Shown here in pieces: positions 1 to 12,180 of a stretch of DNA of 64,000 nt. The notes beneath the pieces are model-generated. The model ran no database searches, was not told the origin of the DNA, and saw only the letters and a list, made by a program, of their open reading frames with translations. Made by a program: the position numbers and the translations under genes. How positions within the stretch are numbered: the first letter of the stretch is position 1; each line of letters starts with the position of its first letter. The stretch spans positions 1,187,501 to 1,251,500 of the forward strand of contig JACATO010000121.1 of assembly GCA_018389105.1 (NCBI GenBank), read 5' to 3'. Source of the stretch: Nautilus pompilius (lineage: Eukaryota; Mollusca; Cephalopoda; Nautilida; Nautilidae).

Positions 1-285
1 GAATGTGAAGTATCTGTTAACCTTTTATAAACTAAATTATACAGTATGTAATTGTTCATAATGTACATGAAGGGAAGTGTCTGTTTACATTTTACAAATT
101 GTTATTGTTCAGAATGTATGGGATGTGTGAGAGCATTCAATTTGTACATGAAGCATAGATGTTTGCATCTTACAGAGAATAGACAGGTATTGAGAATCTA
201 CATAATGTGTGCTCTTTTTCATTGTACAGAAAGATTGAAATGTTTACAGTGTAGTTGTTCAATGTTTATTTAATATTATTTATTT
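1..285. repeat. ~80-bp imperfect tandem repeat (minisatellite), cut by window edge
   Basis: The ten-base word GTACATGAAG begins at 63 and again at 144, and GTACAGAAAG begins at 224, giving a period of 80-81 bp. Each copy is followed by a related stretch of the form TGTTTACA(T/G)..TTACA. The first 60 bases match the latter part of a further unit, so the array continues to the left of the window. The 73-codon open frame at 52-273 is a by-product of the repeat and is not called. Confidence 0.55.
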
Positions 286-2063
286 TAAAACTGTAATCAA
301 CTATTGTGTATTATATTTTTGATACACTATGAATAGTTACATTCTTTGAAGATTTAAGTGTGTGGGGAGAGAAAAAGGAATCATGATGCTTTCTTTAGAT
401 AATGATAGCCATTAAACTTTGATGAAATTTCAAGGAATGGCAAGGATAACTTCGGTAACATTTTGCTCCCCACCCCCCAACTTTTCCAAAAATAAAACTT
501 TAACCAAAAAACAGATAATGCTAAAGTGAATTTCCATTCTTTTAAATTATTTTTGTATTTTTATTATATGCAGAAATCTTTTTTTTCACTTGTTATCCCA
601 AATTAGCATCAGGAATGAACTAGAATACATTTGGAGCAGTATTAGATTGAAACACAGCAGTGATGTACAAAACCTCAAATGTTACTCATAATACACAGTT
701 TTTTTTTTTGCTGTTGCCTGCTCATTTTTTCATACTTTTTCATAAAGAATTTTAATAATATTGTCGGCTCTACAGAATTTTTAAATCAACAGAATAACTA
801 TTTACTTGGCTTATTTCTCATGGAATATTTACTAAACAAGCACAGAATTCTCAAATGAAGTATTGTTAATCCCTAGCTAAAGATATTTTGTAATAGTTTC
901 CTATATTATTAATTTCAAAGGGAAGTTAGTAAATTTAAACTTCAAATATCCATGGGTGAGCACTTTTTGTCAAGACAACCAAAAATGACTCCTCTGAGAA
1001 TGTGTATCATTGTTATGCATGTATGTTTTGGCCACATTATTGTGTTCTATGGCATTCATATGGGTTCAGATGTTACATTGTTTTTTTAATACTCAAAAAT
1101 TCCAAAGATGATCCAAAAAAACAAGAGTTCAGCAGGCACTAAAGAATGTAATTTCTTATATGCATTTGTGATTAGTGCTTTTAGTATTGGAACCAAATCA
1201 TAAACAGCAACGATAAACTGACTGGATTTCAATATTCTTTTTTTAAGTACATGGTTATTAAGAAAAATCATTAATGGCCTGGTTGGACTTTTTGATATCA
1301 TCAGTGTATAAAGAGAGTGATGATGACAAGAATTTTATTTTTTTTCATTTTGTATCTCTGAAAACTATACTCCATATGATGACTCAAAATATTTCAATTC
1401 TGTCTTTCTTGTTGTGCATTCTTTGTGTTAATACTTACTGGTTTGCTAAAGGATGCTATCATTAATGTTTTTACAAGCTGACAAGAACCTTGCCATGGCA
1501 AAAAAAATTATTTTACACACACATTTTCAATCAAGCATATTTTGTTGTTGTTTCGAACAAATGTACAGTTATTTTCGATTACGTAGCCATAATGGTGTAT
1601 TCAACTGAAATGCTAAATAAAACGAAACAATTTCAGAGAGTAATCAATGCCTTTTGTGATTAAGCCAGAGAACCCAATATGATATCTGTCTATCTTTAAT
1701 AATGCAGGATTTATGGAATATATTTCTAAAGCATTCCCTGCAGCAGATACCATTTAGTGATCAATTTAAAATATATTAAAAAAAATTTTTTTTAAAAATA
1801 TATAGTGAAGTTAATAAATTTTGACTTTTATTAATCTAAATCAGTTCTGTTGACTTCTAGAATAAAATTTTTCTGTTACTCTTCCCCTGGAGTAGGGCTG
1901 CATAGATTTGAAAAGTATGAGTCTAGATTACTTCAGAACTCTCTCGTGTCTTATAACCATTGGGATAAATATGACCCGGGTTTTAAAAAAGAAATGCATT
2001 ATTTATTACTTTTCTTAACTTCTATATTAACATTCTTTTTAGATCTGAAATGATGCAGCATAT
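286..2063. other. AT-rich span, no gene seen
   Basis: Only short chance open frames occur. A near-perfect A/T palindrome lies at about 1769-1804 (an A8 run followed by a T8 run, flanked by ATATAT arms). I see no splice-flanked coding exon or recognisable element. Confidence 0.5.
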
Positions 2064-2348
2064 TAACTCTCTGTGTACCACCTGTGGTGTTATTTGCATT
2101 TACTATCCTTCCAGTCTATATTACTCAGCACAGATTGAACCTTAGTGGCTGTGACACACAGCGCCTCAATAATATTAACTCTTTGTAATAATTTATCCGC
2201 ATTCCGCTCCAACTTCATGCGTTTTGCATTATAAGAGTGTTAACTAAATATACGGTCAGTTCAGCACAAATACTAACTAGACTCTAGAGCTTTTAAACTG
2301 GGTCCAGGTGGTATAAGACAAAATCTGATGAAGTATATGGAGAGTTAA
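2064..2348 (+). repeat. TTAA-ended dispersed repeat, copy A (MITE-like)
   Basis: This copy starts TTAACTCTC and ends GAGAGTTAA, so the tips are inverted repeats flanked by TTAA. Just inside each tip is a second inverted block: TACCACCTG on the left and CAGGTGGTA on the right. The right 174 bases (TTAA at 2175-2178 to TTAA at 2345-2348) align with copy B at 9492-9667, and about 60 bases further left align with copy C near 59037-59095. TTAA duplications with C/G-rich tips are typical of piggyBac-type non-autonomous elements. That assignment is inference, since no transposase is present. Confidence 0.6.
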
Positions 2349-3680
2349 TAAACTGAATAATAATTACAATATTTTTATTAGTAGGAATAAAATATATTTT
2401 AATGACAAGATTTTAAAAAAGGCAAATAAACTGGCGTTAACAATTTTATGCAGATATATAATAGGTTTAAAACTGGATTTTATATGCAATTTTTAACAAC
2501 TAAATGCTAAATGGACCCTTAACTAGTAGCAAATCTGACAAACTACTTTTGGTATTCTTTTTGAATTCTAGTTGCAAAATGTTTTTTTTTTTTTTTTCCT
2601 GACATAATGAACTGTTTTTCTTATTTACTATTTTTTTCCATCAAGCTGAAGATGTTTAAACAAAAATAGGGAATGTGAAAGTTGACGCAACTCTAAATTT
2701 AAGTGTGCTGTTTTTCTAGACTGGCCTTACACTATCGTTTCTAGTTTATTTGATGTGCAACATTGATTACGCGAAACGTGTTTACATCTAGCCAACTGTG
2801 AGTGGTGGGCAGAGAAGGAAAGCAGCAGAGAGGATAATTAATCATCCAATGATGGATATATGAGCCTGTTTTTGTTTTTGTTTTTCTTTTTAAAGTCAGG
2901 CTGCTTGGCTGGTGGCAGTAAATCTAATTTCACCTAAAGGTAAAAAGGGGACTACATTGAGTCAGACATTTAATACTTTTGTTGATGTTTTTCAAAACAT
3001 TATAACACTTTGACAGTTTCATGTGCGAATGTTGGCTTTATACATTTATACTGTACAATAAAAATTCCATGGTTGGTGCAAACAGCATTACTGTTTAATA
3101 TCAGCTTTGTAAGAGATCTGGAATGTTCTAAAAATGGAAAAAAAGCAGCAGCAGTAATGTGGAGCGAGTGTGTTAATGTGTAATTTATTAATTAAATTAC
3201 TTATCTATCAATTTTGGGGGTCAGTTGTTTTTAGCTTGAATGAATGTGAATGTGATGGCAGTAAAAAGGTGTGAGACGGTGTTCGTGGATTAGGAAGTGA
3301 GAAGACAAGTCACTGTCATAAAACCCAAGATTGACAGAACAGAAAGTACACACCATCTCTGAAAACACAATGCCAATCACTCTTCTGTTAAATGGGGTAT
3401 CATAGAGTAGCTGAACTAACTGAAATTATTTAAGAAAAAAAGATAAATGGCTCTGATGGTTTTAGATTGTTATTTTAAAAATCTATCTTACTGTGTAATC
3501 ATTTAAAAGTATACAGCAGTCACATGCAGCTTTTATCTTGGGTATTTATTTGCCATCCTATTAGTAAATATTATTTGAGGTTTTTGCCATATTATTTATA
3601 TTGTAAATATGCTTATTATCTTTTAGTTAGTTAGTTTTTTGTGTGGGGAGGGAAATTGGTGTAAAATAGTGATGTCATAG
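2349..3680. other. AT-rich span, no gene seen
   Basis: It contains poly-T tracts (for example about 2581-2597) and no open frame of note. Nothing recognisable. Confidence 0.5.
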
Positions 3681-4055
3681 GGCGGCCAGTGGCCTAGTGG
3701 TTAGTTAGCCTGCTGGACTTCTAAAACCAGTGACCCTGGTCTGAATTTCTGTCGTGATTGACTCAGTTTAATGCACTTCCACCCTTTTTTCACAAGCCAG
3801 CCATGTGCGAGTCACATGCTCATTCCAATTTCCTCCCACATCTAAAAATAAGAAGTTCTACTCAGAACTTCCATTAGGCTTGTTTGGTAGCAGAAAAAGG
3901 TGTTGGCAGTAATTCCAAATCACAGTCTTGGAAGAACACTCCCTGCCACCCACCAGGTAGCCACCATTCTCAGTCCAGGACACAACACTGACGTCATTCA
4001 TCTGCTTTTCTTCATTGTCTGCAATGACTCATAGTGAACTGTATGATTTAAAGAC
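3681..4055 (+). repeat. tRNA-derived SINE, near full length
   Basis: An internal Pol III promoter is visible. Box A TGGCCTAGTGG is at 3690-3700 and a decayed box B, GGTCTGAATTTC, is at 3738-3749. The tRNA-like head is followed by a body with the words CAAGCCAGCCATGTG and TTCTACTCAGAACTTCC, then a tail ending near TGACTCATAGTGAACTGT. The tail and body align closely with the reverse complement of 57050-57400, and the head aligns with 39172-39488. SINEs of this kind depend on LINE machinery in trans. This is the best reference copy of the window's main SINE family. Confidence 0.7.
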
Positions 4056-6204
4056 AGTAGTTTAACATTTATATAATATTCAAAAAAAAATGAAGATACT
4101 CTCAATATTTATTGTAAAACATAGTAAAGTTTTATGCTGTTACATTTTAATATTTTAATTGTTTGTTCAATGTAGAACCAAATTATCAATAGGATGATCA
4201 AATTTAACCCTTTGATGAGTACATCCATATATTTATGGGAAGTGGATACTGATCCCAAAGACTAATTCTGTAAATATACATTTCCAAGGTTTCCCATCCC
4301 ACAGCTAGCTTTATTTTCTCTTTATTGATGTCTAAAATGTAACTCTAGGGTGGCAGTGGTTGTTTGTTGTTGCTTTTCAAAATATTTGTAGTAATTTATG
4401 TCCAACCATTTTTTTCTTCTCCCTCCCTCATTCTGAGATCTGGGAGTGTTGTAATAGAAATAGTAGAGAAAGACAAGAAAAAATAGCTAACCTGGTATAA
4501 TACTTCTTCTCCACCTTTGTAACATTACAGATATATGTTTTCGATTTACTCACAAGATGGCAGCATTCTCCAAAATTATTGGATATTTGATTGGCAGACT
4601 ATGAATTTGGATTTCTAAACAGTAACTTGATATATCAGTTGTACCCTATAAACACCAGAATCCCCTGCCAGGAGTGATAAATTGAGCAGTTATACCCATA
4701 AAAACAGCTTATTGAATTCTAAAAATTGATATAGCTAAGAAGGTAAAGTATCTTTATTGTTGAAAGATATTAATTAGCATGAGAGAAGTCTGGCAGAATA
4801 AGAATTAAGTTTTCAAAACAAAAATATTAACAAAAATATTTAGTCCCTTTGACACAATCTAGACAAAGCAGAATCAACTTTTGCAGAACAGAAGCCCCAG
4901 CAGGTATCATTAGCTCTGTAAGCTAGTTGGCCCTACATCATGTTTTTGAAACAAAATTTTGGAATTTTATTTCCTGAGGTCCTCAAATCTTCTGAATAAA
5001 GAGAGAGACAACGTGCAAAGTAATTCTCTTACTTAAAATAAATCACAACATAGATGATGCCACTATTATGGTACTTCTATGTAGTATAAAAATTGGTATT
5101 GGTAGATATACACTTAAGTTTTAACAAAAAAAAAAAAAATTCAAACCAAATACGGCTAAACAGCGGGTAAACAGAATATTTTAACGGTGCCTAGGTTATG
5201 AAAAATAAGAAAGAAAGCCAACTCAGGCACAATAAATAGAGAATAACAAAATACCACAAAAATGGGAAACAGTTGTTCATGTATTTTATTTTAATAAAAA
5301 GTTAGAGAAAAGAAAATAATAGAAATTCTTGGATTTTTAAGGTTGAAACCCAACCAGTATCATGACATTATCCAAAAACAAATTCATGATTCAAAAAGAG
5401 CCACATCTTCCCTAACTGCTGATGGGGAGTACAGACCGCTCCCTCCCATGGTTATGGGCTGGCCCAGCACAAACGATAACAAGTAAAGTACTGTCTCAGT
5501 GGAGAATGCGGTCCTCAAACCCACCAGAAGAGTGATGGAAATGAAGCATTAATTTTCATAAAAGGATAAATAAAACAAAGCTCAATTGAGGCCTCATTAA
5601 TATAAGTGAATGAAAATCTAAATAAAATGATTTCCTGTTTTGGTTTTGTAAAATCTGTGTTTGAGTGTTTTAAAGGAGTAGGGAGAAATCTTTTTTTTCT
5701 ATATTTAAAATTTCTTCTTTTCAAAATGTTTTGATTGCCTCCCCCCATTTAAAATAATTTTCAGTGAGAACCTTGGTCTTTATTTAGCATAAAGGTGAAT
5801 TGACTTTGAGTTTGTCAGCAACCTTATGACGTCAATGAATCAGAACTGATATGCCGACCAACTCTGGTACTGCATACAAACACGATGGATTAGATTCAAG
5901 CCTTCAGAAAGTACTTAAAGCTGCTCCCCTTTAATATATGGAAAAACCCAGCTTTGCATTTGATACACACTAGTTCCGCATAGCATCACGAAATACATGA
6001 TTCATGTATATGCATGTACTGTATCAATTCATTTCATTAATTTTATGATGTATGGATCTTTCTGTACAGGAACTGATAAATTGATATTGCAGTTTTTTCC
6101 GGCAGATTTTTTTTTTCTCTAATGTATTGCATTTTAGATCAATAAGAACTACATTAACTCCTGTTCCCCATTATCACATACAAGTGCTAAGCCAAAATAG
6201 AAAT
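4056..6204. other. AT-rich span, no gene seen
   Basis: A TTAACCCTTTGATGAG start at 4204 could be one end of another TTAA-type element, but I found no matching far end. A moderately GC-richer patch lies at 5400-5520. A perfect CRE palindrome (TGACGTCA) is at 5827-5834, followed by an AP-1-like TGAATCA. No supported gene. Confidence 0.45.
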
Positions 6205-6211
6205 TAATTAC

Positions 6212-6255
<44 letters not shown>
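6212..6255. repeat. (AT)n-(TG)n compound microsatellite
   Basis: About nine AT units pass directly into about thirteen TG units. Confidence 0.95.
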
Positions 6256-6259
<4 letters not shown>

Positions 6260-6484
6260 AGTCCAGACAGCTCTGTGCTGTCCAGCCCTCTGCCTTTAAA
6301 AAGTCCTTAATGAAGGAACATTCCGTGTTGTTGTTATAGGAACTTATCAGACAAATAAAGCTGAAACTACATTTTATTCTAACAAAGGTTTCACTTTCTA
6401 CATGTCAGCTCAAGAAATAAATAAATAAGCAGCTTATGTATGAACTCTCAGCAATACAGGAAGTGAAAGGTATTTTAGTCCAAG

Positions 6485-6690
6485 ACTATCCAGTATACAA
6501 GTGGTGAAGGTTCTGCAGGTAACTCTTGATTGGCTTGCATTTTGACCACTGGTCAAGACTCTCCAACTACACCTAGGTAACTTGCTCGGTCACCGACGTT
6601 GATTCCCCTTATATCTACCCCCATCCCTTCCACTGCTGTGAGATGTTCTTAGACCTCAGAAGTCAGGAAAAGGTTTTTTATAATAACCTG
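6485..6690 (+). repeat. tRNA-SINE, 5'-truncated copy
   Basis: The segment matches 31075-31265 along its length. Shared words include GTAACTCTT, TAACTTGCT(C/T)GGTCACC, CTGCTGTGAGATGT(T/C)CTTAGACCT and a closing AGTCAGGA/ATCAGGA. It lacks the tRNA head seen at 3681. This is a typical 5'-truncated SINE tail. Confidence 0.6.
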
Positions 6691-7714
6691 AGACTAATGA
6701 ATAATAATAATTTAAAAAAGCTAAATGCATCGAGTATAAATATATTTTTTCCTTGCGTCTTAAAAAGTTGGCAAAATCTAGTTTCAGTTAGCTTTCCATT
6801 TAACGTGAATTTATGAATAAACTTTGTGTACCCACAATGTCATTTTTACTTCTGGGTTGTTAAGTTATCTGATCTTTCAATAAGTTAGCTTTTTTCCTCC
6901 TGGTAATGCAATTTTTTTTTTTTTTTTAATTTTAAATTTAGCTGTAACATTGGATAATAAGTTTTATGCCATAGCAGAAAGTGTTAGAAGTCTGTTTCTT
7001 TGTTCACTACCAGAGAAGTGGAAGGGACTGGCCCACTGCTGCATGGAATGTGATCCTTCAGTTTATTTCTAGTTCCACGTAGGTTTTTATTTATCTATTT
7101 ATTTACTTATTAGTAAAAGACCTTGGAGGTCCGACATGTTGTCTTTTATGGGGCTTCTTCCCTAAGGAAATCTTGATAAAGACGATGGGGGTCCCGACAA
7201 ACAGGTGCTTCACACAATCCACCAATCAATTAAGTGATTATTAACCCTAACACTGATATTTAAAAAAAAAGAAAATCTGGAAGAGTAGATTAACAAAATA
7301 CAAACAAGGGGAATATATAAACTGTTCTTCATCGAAAGAGGTGCTAGTAGAAATGGAAGAAATTAGGTTGAAGAAATTAAATTAATCTGTTGAAGTCATC
7401 TCCAGAAGACCTTGCATTATGATGTAAGTTTAAAGGTGACTAATAATGTTATTAGTCAGTGAATAGTTCTGGTAGGGATTAGTGCTGTACAGTTTCCAGC
7501 GGATTATTGAGAGAATAAAGATGATGGCTATTTCTTTCAAATGACCAGCAGTTCAAAGAATCAGTATTTAGTGATAAACACAGATTATGGTCAGAGACAC
7601 AATTCCACACTGTACAAGAGCAATTTTACATTTGTCTTTCAAAACAAATCTAAAACAAAAATGTTTTTTCTTTATCTAAATTATTCACATAAAAGTGAAT
7701 TAAAGATGATCAGA

Positions 7715-7759
<45 letters not shown>

Positions 7760-9491
7760 TAATGAACAGGTGGTTGTACGGGATTAAAATTTGTAATTGT
7801 TACAAGGAAACAGATTAGGAAATCAAGCAGCTTAATCCTCAGATTATTACAAACTGGAAGAACTCATTAAAAAGAAAACAAAAGTTGGTTTAGATTTTTA
7901 AAAATTGTAGTATTATTTTTAGGAGACCTTTTCTGGTTGTAATCACCAGTTAACTGGTGACAGGTTTTATTTGCTTTGTCAAGACAATATAAATAAGTCA
8001 TCCATTGCCACAATTTACTTTCATATCAATTATAAAATGTTTCTTAAAACTACATAAATTTAATAATTAATAGAAGCCAAACAGCAGGGTCATTTGAAGA
8101 GATATGTATTCAATCTTTAAAAAATATTAATTAATATAAAAATTATATTAAGCTCCCATCTGATATGTATAACTCAGCCTATCGAGTATAAATAGTTATA
8201 AATTCCTTGGTAAAATTTAATTACTTCAGAAATTAAAGAGTTACATCAGTTTTATAATTTTATCACTTTACACACAAAACTTGCACTTTAATATAAAAAG
8301 AGAAGAAATTTAAATGAACTGTTTCATGAATTAGAACCTTCAGTTAAGCCAATTTTCAGATGGAAAAAAGTTAAATGTAAAAGTTGTCTAAATTAGAAAA
8401 TTATTGCTTTTCTATTCACTAAACAAAAAAAATAATTCACAATTTTATTATACATAGGTTGTTTCTTACTATGTAAGTATAGTTTTAAATGTCAGTTATG
8501 GTATTAAAAAATTTGGAAGTTTTCCAGAGATATTGTGAATTATCTCTTCCTGTGCCAAACACTACAGACGGTTCTTTTATCCATCACTTATCTTTACATA
8601 TTCCATTACTAGTGACAGTAAATGGTGCATTGTGCCAACATTTTTTTATCTTCTACACTTGAAGCATTTTTGATTTAATTTATTTGGCCAAATCTGACTG
8701 TTGTATTCTGCCTAAACAGATCAAGAATAAGCTGAGTTTTTGATATACTGCAAATGTGGTTATGCTATTTGACATATTGAAGAAATTACAAGAGGCTCTC
8801 GTGTGCAGGAATTTCAGTTGTTGTAAAGATTATCAATAATGCAGTGCCAATCAATATGGATGTCAGTTGTCTGCCCATTCCGCCCTTGGCCTAGCCCTCG
8901 AGCAATATCAGTGGATCTTGTTTGCTGGTCACTTCCCAAGATCAAAGAACGATTCATTTCAGTTCTTTAAAATACCAAAAATGGGTGGACAAATGGGTTC
9001 TGATGCTTTGTTTTCCCCAACTCTTGGTAAACCAGAAAAGAAAATGTTTTACAGACAGCAGCCTCTAACACTACCTGTCCTTTTGTTAGGTAACAACAGA
9101 AATCTGGATGATTTTCTAAATAGCCGATTAAAGATGAACATTTAAATGAAAGACTTATTGTATGCTTAATAAACTAAAGAAAATTAATGCTTGTAATTAA
9201 AATCCCAAAATACAATTTTTTTTAAATTTTAAATTTTGTTACACTCCATGTGCATAAAATCCAAAATATATAGTTTACATGAAAAAAAAAAAACACAAGG
9301 AGTTTATCAGAAGATCACTAGTCTTTTTCATTAAAAGAAATTATATATAATTCTAAAAAATAGGCTACTAATGTAAATATTAGAACAATATTATCACTGT
9401 ATCACTTGAAATGCATGTGTAAAGTCCACACTGATCAGAAGTTGGATATTATTTTGGGTTGCCCATAGTTCACTTACCTTCTTCATTAATA
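6691..9491. other. AT-rich span, no supported gene
   Basis: It contains poly-T at about 6911-6926 and the (AT)20 block. The longest open frame is 92 codons at 8867-9145 (+). It has no motif I recognise, no splice context and an alternative start, so it is not called as a gene. The stretch just left of 9492 (about 9455-9491) weakly continues the homology of the TTAA repeat family. Confidence 0.45.
7717..7756. repeat. (AT)20 microsatellite
   Basis: Forty bases of uninterrupted AT dinucleotides. Translation of this block produces a run of Tyr/Ile and is not a gene. Confidence 0.97.
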
Positions 9492-9667
9492 TTAACCCTT
9501 TGTGGTGATAAATCCCTATCAATCTAATCCCATGTGTTTTGCATTATGAGTGTTGACTAAATAAACAGCCCAGTTCAACACAAATAATAACTAGTGCTTC
9601 TAAGCTGAGGTGCAGATGCACCCCAGGTGGTATTAAGGTAAAAACTGACACAATATTGGAGGGTTAA
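9492..9667 (+). repeat. TTAA-ended dispersed repeat, copy B
   Basis: It begins TTAACCCTTTGTGG and ends GGAGGGTTAA. The inner sequence shares with copy A the words TTTTGCATTATGAGTGTT(A/G)ACTAAATA (with small differences), CAGTTCA(A/G)CACAAATA and CCAGGTGGTAT. Its length of 176 bp nearly equals the matching part of copy A (174 bp). Confidence 0.6.
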
Positions 9668-11230
9668 ACGTCATTGTGTATTATTTGGTTGATAATCAAC
9701 AGTTTGAAAATGCATAGTGATTGTGCAGAATTGTGAAAAAGAAAGACTCACCTGTAGAAGAACTGGGGGCCAAATAATTGTAAAGCAATTTGTTATAATA
9801 ATGCTAGCAAGTAGATTAAAGGATAATGAAAGCTGGTTTCTTTATGTGCTGTCTGATTTTTTTAGTTTTCCAATCAGGGCTATCAATTTTAATTTAATCA
9901 ATTTACAGTGTAAGAAACTACCAAGCAATCACTGTTTGTGAGGAGCCAGACAACCATTAATACAGTAAAAACCTGATGATGCACATGGGCATAAAAGAAG
10001 CATAAAACTCACTAACATCTTTGGAGACAACAGTTTCCCCCTTTTCATTATTTCTATCCTAAAATTTTCATTTTCAGATTTTTAAGATAGAATCACTCGC
10101 AAACAACTTTTGTTTCCCTGTCACAATTTCAGTAAACTGTTTAATGCTGTGGTGCCTATATATCACCAGGACGCAAAGCCCAAAATTCTTTGCCTTTATG
10201 CAGATTATAGGCATCAAACTAACTATTCATATCTTTTTTCATGTATTCAGAACATTTGATATTTAATGATTTGCATTAATTACGAGAGAACTTCACTGGA
10301 TCAATAATTTTAAAACTGTTGTGTTGCCAGAACCTTTATCATGAATACTGAATTATTTTGCTATTTAGTTTTGGTTAATTGATACCCAGAAATAAAAAGA
10401 AAACAACCTTTAGTTCCTGTCTACTATTTATTCCATTTGAAACTAGATTTTTTTTTTTTTTCCCCTTGGCTTAATAAACTCAATGCATTCAAATGCATTT
10501 TCTGTTTAGTTTCTCATGATCTGAGCTCTTCTCCGGGTGTAGACCACCTGGCCCTTGGTTCTGTGCAGGTGGGAAGAATTATTAGATGTTTGTGGGGTTT
10601 TTTGGGTGACGACAGTGCCATTGTAGGTAGATGCTCTGTGGAGGCTTTCTGAATTCTTTGTTTTTAAAACAAGAAAATAGCCAATTATGTCAATTCCAAT
10701 CCAGGTTAATCTGGAGTTTCGTAAATGAATCATAGCATTTGTATTTTGTAAAAAAAAAAAAAAAAGGGAGGAGGAAGGGTTAATAGAATCTGACCAAAAG
10801 AGTGTTTTTAAAAAAATAAATCAGTTATTTAAATTACTCAATATTAAGCGAGGTTTATGTCAAAACTTTTGCTTAGTTTGTTAAGTTCCTTTAGAATGTA
10901 AACAAATTCATCTAGGAAAATCAATTTCAGATTCTGAATACATTCAAAATATCCCAGCCCATTTAAATTATCAGTATTCTGAGTAACCATGAGAGCAACA
11001 CATTTTGCAGATATTCTGCTTGGGAATTTTTAAAAATATCTTTTTCTTTCTTTCTTTCTTTTACTACTGTCTATTTACTTCTTTTAACCTATAACTCAGT
11101 CATAGACTTTTCTAATTCTCTCAAAAGATGTGAGTGTGTAAAGTCACTGCTGATGGCCTGAAATGCTAGTGATAAGGGTATTATTATGAGTGCATGTTGA
11201 CGTCATCCAACCAACCATGACAGCTGCTGC
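9668..11230. other. AT-rich span, no gene seen
   Basis: A somewhat GC-richer patch at 10520-10730 gives overlapping open frames on both strands, which is a sign of non-coding repeat rather than a gene. A (CTTT)n stretch lies near 11043-11060. A perfect TGACGTCA palindrome is at 11198-11205, just before the GC-rich SINE. Confidence 0.45.
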
Positions 11231-11233
11231 TTG

Positions 11234-11580
11234 TTGTTGTTGTTGTTGTTGTTGTTGAGCGAGTTGGACTTCCGAACGAGGTTCTTTCAATGGCATCGCA
11301 TCCCATAAAGATAAGTGGCCTGTTCTCTGTCGAGTCCTCCTCGTAACTGAGAGATGTTCGTCGAGCCGACAAACGGCCCGGTCCCCCGACACCGTGGGCC
11401 CCAAGGACCCGGGAGGTCTCTCTCACGTCGGACACCAAGGAGATGTCGTACAGCTGTTTCACGCTATGGCGATCATCAGCGACAACTCTCCTCCGACCCC
11501 AGCCTGGGATCGAACCCGGTACAGGAGCAACGGTCCCCTTACGGAGCTAACCCGCTACCACCTGCCCCACCGGGCCGGCT
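11234..11580 (-). repeat. GC-rich tRNA-derived SINE with (CAA)n tail
   Basis: On the minus strand the element starts near 11580. Its tRNA-like head has a box A-like TGGGGCAGGTGGT (complement of about 11561-11573) and an excellent box B, GGTTCGATCCC (complement of 11507-11517). A body of about 220 bp follows and ends in a (CAA)n tail, read as (GTT)n at 11231-11257. GC content is far above the surroundings, and CpGs are numerous, which suggests a younger insertion than its neighbours. CTGCTG runs flank both sides. The overlapping open frames here on both strands are by-products. It is unrelated in sequence to the other SINE family in the window. Confidence 0.8.
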
Positions 11581-12094
11581 TTTGCTGCTGCTGCTGCTGG
11601 AGCATTACCAAGTGTGTGTAGTGTTACTACATCTCAGACGCACCTGCTGGTTTATAGAGCAAGACAGTATCGCTACAAATTATACCAAAAAATGTGGATT
11701 TCATTGTTATTGTTGCTTGATGGTAGATGTACTATAGCAACATTTCACTAACACGGATATCTTATTCTCAATATTTATGAAAGAGTTTTGTTTGTTGGCT
11801 AGTTTTTTTTTTTTTTTTTATAAATTCACCATTTCCTAGATCGTGCTTTTGTGAATAAAAGTAAATTACAAAATTGAACACTTATTCCTAACAAAAGCTT
11901 CCATTATGCAGCGGTAGATTTAAAAAAAAAAAAAAACACTTAGGAATTGAAATAAAAAAAAATAAACGATTCCCTTGCATTACTATACGTTCTACCCTCT
12001 AATGTTATTAAGTTTTGCTAAAACTAATACTAGAAGTCAAAGAAGAGTAGACTACAAGGCTTATAGTGGGTATTTAAAGTGAGAGTGTTAGTTT

Positions 12095-12180
12095 GATAGT
12101 CCACACCTTCGTCATCTTGTTCATCGCTGTGACGTGTCCATAGACCTCGAAAGTCAGGACAGGGCTTACCAAAAAGGAAT
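12095..12180 (+). repeat. tRNA-SINE tail fragment
   Basis: The words CCACACCTTC, TGTTCATCGCTGTGA and CATAGACCTCGAAAGTCAGG match the 3' portion of the copies at 6485 and 30935. It is a short relic. Confidence 0.45.

Noticed and set aside
1769-1804. A/T palindromes here and near 37045 and 53258, considered as origins or cruciform elements
   Set aside because: Runs of A followed by T arise easily in AT-rich DNA; no associated element or conserved flank.
8867-9145. 92-codon open frame with a proline/glycine-rich middle
   Set aside because: No recognisable family, alternative start, and no flanking splice sites that would make a credible exon.
11144-11737. Several overlapping open frames with poly-Gln/Leu runs
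   Set aside because: They are translations of the GC-rich SINE and its (GTT)n tail, not a glutamine-repeat protein.
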